A stretch of 6,157 nucleotides of DNA, from contig JACPMD010000088.1 in the NCBI GenBank assembly GCA_016186235.1, positions 1-6,157 of the forward strand. The letters run 5' to 3'. Position numbers and translations under genes: made by a program. The notes under the pieces are model-generated. The model did no database searches, had not been told where the DNA came from, and was given only the letters and a program-made list of their open reading frames with translations. The number at the start of each line of letters is the position of its first letter. Position 1 is the stretch's first letter. Below are positions 4,554 to 6,157 of the stretch, one piece after another. This stretch comes from Candidatus Roizmanbacteria bacterium. Lineage in GTDB: Bacteria > Patescibacteriota > Microgenomatia > UBA1406 > GWC2-37-13.

Positions 4554-6157
4554 CTAGTCATTTTCATAGATCCAAAATATCTCTTCGCCTCCAAGAGTAA
4601 TTTTTTTTATTTTGCCTAACACTTCACTTGATGCGTTATTAAAACCTTCTGGATAACCGATAAACACAGATTTTTTAAGGTTCGAGTCAAACTTAAACTT
4701 AAAATAAAATTTATCAAATTCTTCTATCTGGCCGAATCCATACTGATCGGGAGCTGAAATCTTTGCCTGTTTTTGATACTTTGACGGATCGTACCGTAAG
4801 AAGTAAAGAAAGAAAATATACGGTTGTCCGTGTCTATCAGTGATATAAAATCTATCGAATCTATTATAGTTTTGCTTCACATAATCGACAAGTTCCTTGT
4901 ATCCGCACTGCCAGGCGCGTATCGTCATCGCCCTTTTTGCGTAGTGATTGAAATAGAGGTCCCAAGCATTAAAGCGAAAAAAGGCAAAAACGAGAATAAA
5001 AAATACCAATAACTCTCGACGAAATTTCCCTTCTTTTGAAGTAGAGTAAAGGTGATAGATCCCATAGGCAATAATCAGTAAGAATGGGAATAAAATGATG
5101 TACGTTCTTATTAACGAAGCATCTTGCCAAGTTAATGCATTATTGAGAGGTGAGATAAAAAGGACAAATAAAAGAAGATAACGAAATCTTTCTTTGTTTT
5201 TAAAGAGAAAATACAGTCCGACAAAAAATAGTATATATTCCAGCGGAGTTAAGAGACCTAGATTAGCAAAGCCAAAACGCCAGTTGCTATCTCCAGAAAC
5301 AACTAAGAATTCAGGTGAGACCTGCAGAATATATCGGTTTGAAATCTCTCTTATCGATTCAGTCAGTTTATTATGAAGAAGTCTATTAGGGTGTTCCGCA
5401 AGATATTCTGTAAGGCGAAGCCGAAATCCAGAACTTTTGAAAAAAGCTAAATTTTGAACTCTATTTAAGCTATAGCGAATATCTGGATAAATCGCTATAA
5501 ATCCAATAAGACAGAGCAAAACGAAATGGAATAGTCGAGTCTTAAAAAACTCTTTGATATTTTTCTTCCAAAGGATTACAAATTCATATAAGAGGATAAA
5601 AAATAGATAGACTCTTCCGTTTTGGTATGAATAGGCAGCTGCAAGTAAACTTAGATTTGCCAAAATAAATAAGTTGAGAGAATTTGTTCTTAAAAATTTG
5701 ACGAAAAACAAAAGAGTAAGAAGGCTAAAAAAAGCGCTCAAAACTCCTTCATGAGCGTGTCGAGTAAGTATATAAATCCCTGGAGTAAGCGACGCCAGAA
5801 GGGACGAAAGTAAAGCAACTTTTTCATTTCTGAATAATTCCTTAGCCAAGAAGTATAAAAGCGGGACAAAAGCTACTCCGATAATGACGTTAAGCAGTCG
5901 CGTTGAAAAGTCATTCAATCCAAAAACCGCAATGATTGGAACAGAAAGATAGGTATAGAGGGGGAGTTTATAATCCTCAAACGACTTGAATCTTAATGGC
6001 ATTACAGCTCCATACTCGTCTCTGCCTGTTTTTAGAATAGAAAATGCATTATAAGAAAATGCAACTTCATCGGCATTTATACAAGGAGGGACTTGACTAA
6101 ATTTGTAGAAATGGAGAAACAAACTAATTGTTATGGAAAGAACGAGTATTGCAAAAG
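4554..6157 (-). CDS. PMT/ArnT-like GT-C membrane glycosyltransferase, start lies beyond right edge
   Basis: The frame stays open from the TAG at 4556-4554 to the right edge, so the true start lies outside. A TTG at 6122-6120 could be taken as a start, but the codons before it encode FAILVLSITIS, part of the first membrane helix typical of this family, so it is internal. Numbering from that TTG, an outer loop holds the acidic pair D18-E19 (NADEVAFSYNAFSILKTGRD), as in GT-C enzymes of the PMT/ArnT/GT39 group, where such an Asp is catalytic. Later come RHAHE (121-125) in the second loop, AYSYQNGRVY (163-172), and further membrane helices to about 390. The outer loop with SGDSNWRFGFANLGLL (276-291) and ALTWQDASLIRTY (329-341) is also typical. 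The last 130 residues are mostly soluble. The enzyme should move a sugar from a polyprenyl-phosphate donor to an acceptor outside the membrane. Donor and acceptor (lipid, glycan or protein) are unknown. Confidence 0.85.
   Translation of the reverse strand, partial: FAILVLSITISLFLHFYKFSQVPPCINADEVAFSYNAFSILKTGRDEYGAVMPLRFKSFEDYKLPLYTYLSVPIIAVFGLNDFSTRLLNVIIGVAFVPLLYFLAKELFRNEKVALLSSLLASLTPGIYILTRHAHEGVLSAFFSLLTLLFFVKFLRTNSLNLFILANLSLLAAAYSYQNGRVYLFFILLYEFVILWKKNIKEFFKTRLFHFVLLCLIGFIAIYPDIRYSLNRVQNLAFFKSSGFRLRLTEYLAEHPNRLLHNKLTESIREISNRYILQVSPEFLVVSGDSNWRFGFANLGLLTPLEYILFFVGLYFLFKNKERFRYLLLFVLFISPLNNALTWQDASLIRTYIILFPFLLIIAYGIYHLYSTSKEGKFRRELLVFFILVFAFFRFNAWDLYFNHYAKRAMTIRAWQCGYKELVDYVKQNYNRFDRFYITDRHGQPYIFFLYFLRYDPSKYQKQAKISAPDQYGFGQIEEFDKFYFKFKFDSNLKKSVFIGYPEGFNNASSEVLGKIKKITLGGEEIFWIYEND

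Noticed and set aside
4824..5376. Small plus-strand open frames opposite the glycosyltransferase
   Set aside because: They overlap a well-supported minus-strand gene and resemble no known family.

Overview
The window is AT-rich, densely packed DNA with five complete or partial genes that can be recognised by family, plus one small regulator. Both ends cut through a gene. The best guess for the source is an uncultivated Candidate Phyla Radiation (Patescibacteria) bacterium, perhaps of the Microgenomates type. This rests on three things: the style of the DnaG and PMT-like protein sequences, the lack of Shine-Dalgarno sequences at the visible starts, and a PilM-like gene and a GT-C glycosyltransferase around a dnaG-rpoD core. 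It is inference, not proof. The rpoD gene ends in TGA, so the code is the standard bacterial one and the TGA=Gly lineages are unlikely.

Layout. Positions 1-555 (minus) hold the N-terminal 185 codons of a PilM-like/ASKHA-fold protein that runs off the left edge. Positions 556-644 are a short divergent intergenic region with two back-to-back promoters. Positions 645-2417 (plus) are DNA primase dnaG, followed after 29 nt by the primary sigma factor rpoD (2447-3538). A 117-nt gap with an imperfect inverted repeat and a candidate promoter follows. Next come a 72-residue XRE-type DNA-binding protein (3656-3874) and, 7 nt later, a CPBP-family intramembrane protease-like protein (3882-4538). Only 15 nt further on, a PMT/ArnT-like GT-C glycosyltransferase converges on the minus strand (4554 to beyond 6157).

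How the genes fit together. dnaG-rpoD is a remnant of the classical rpsU-dnaG-rpoD macromolecular synthesis operon: replication priming and housekeeping transcription initiation, here without rpsU directly upstream. The XRE regulator and CPBP protein look like a two-gene unit. The PilM-like protein and the glycosyltransferase are envelope-related and are transcribed in the opposite direction.

The most notable pattern is at the gene starts. None of the five visible starts has a well-placed Shine-Dalgarno sequence, and three (PilM-like, rpoD, CPBP) have a -10-like hexamer 5-7 nt before the ATG, as expected of leaderless or nearly leaderless mRNAs. I did not see a clearly novel multi-gene system. 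I saw no tRNA, rRNA, CRISPR array, insertion sequence or strong rho-independent terminator.
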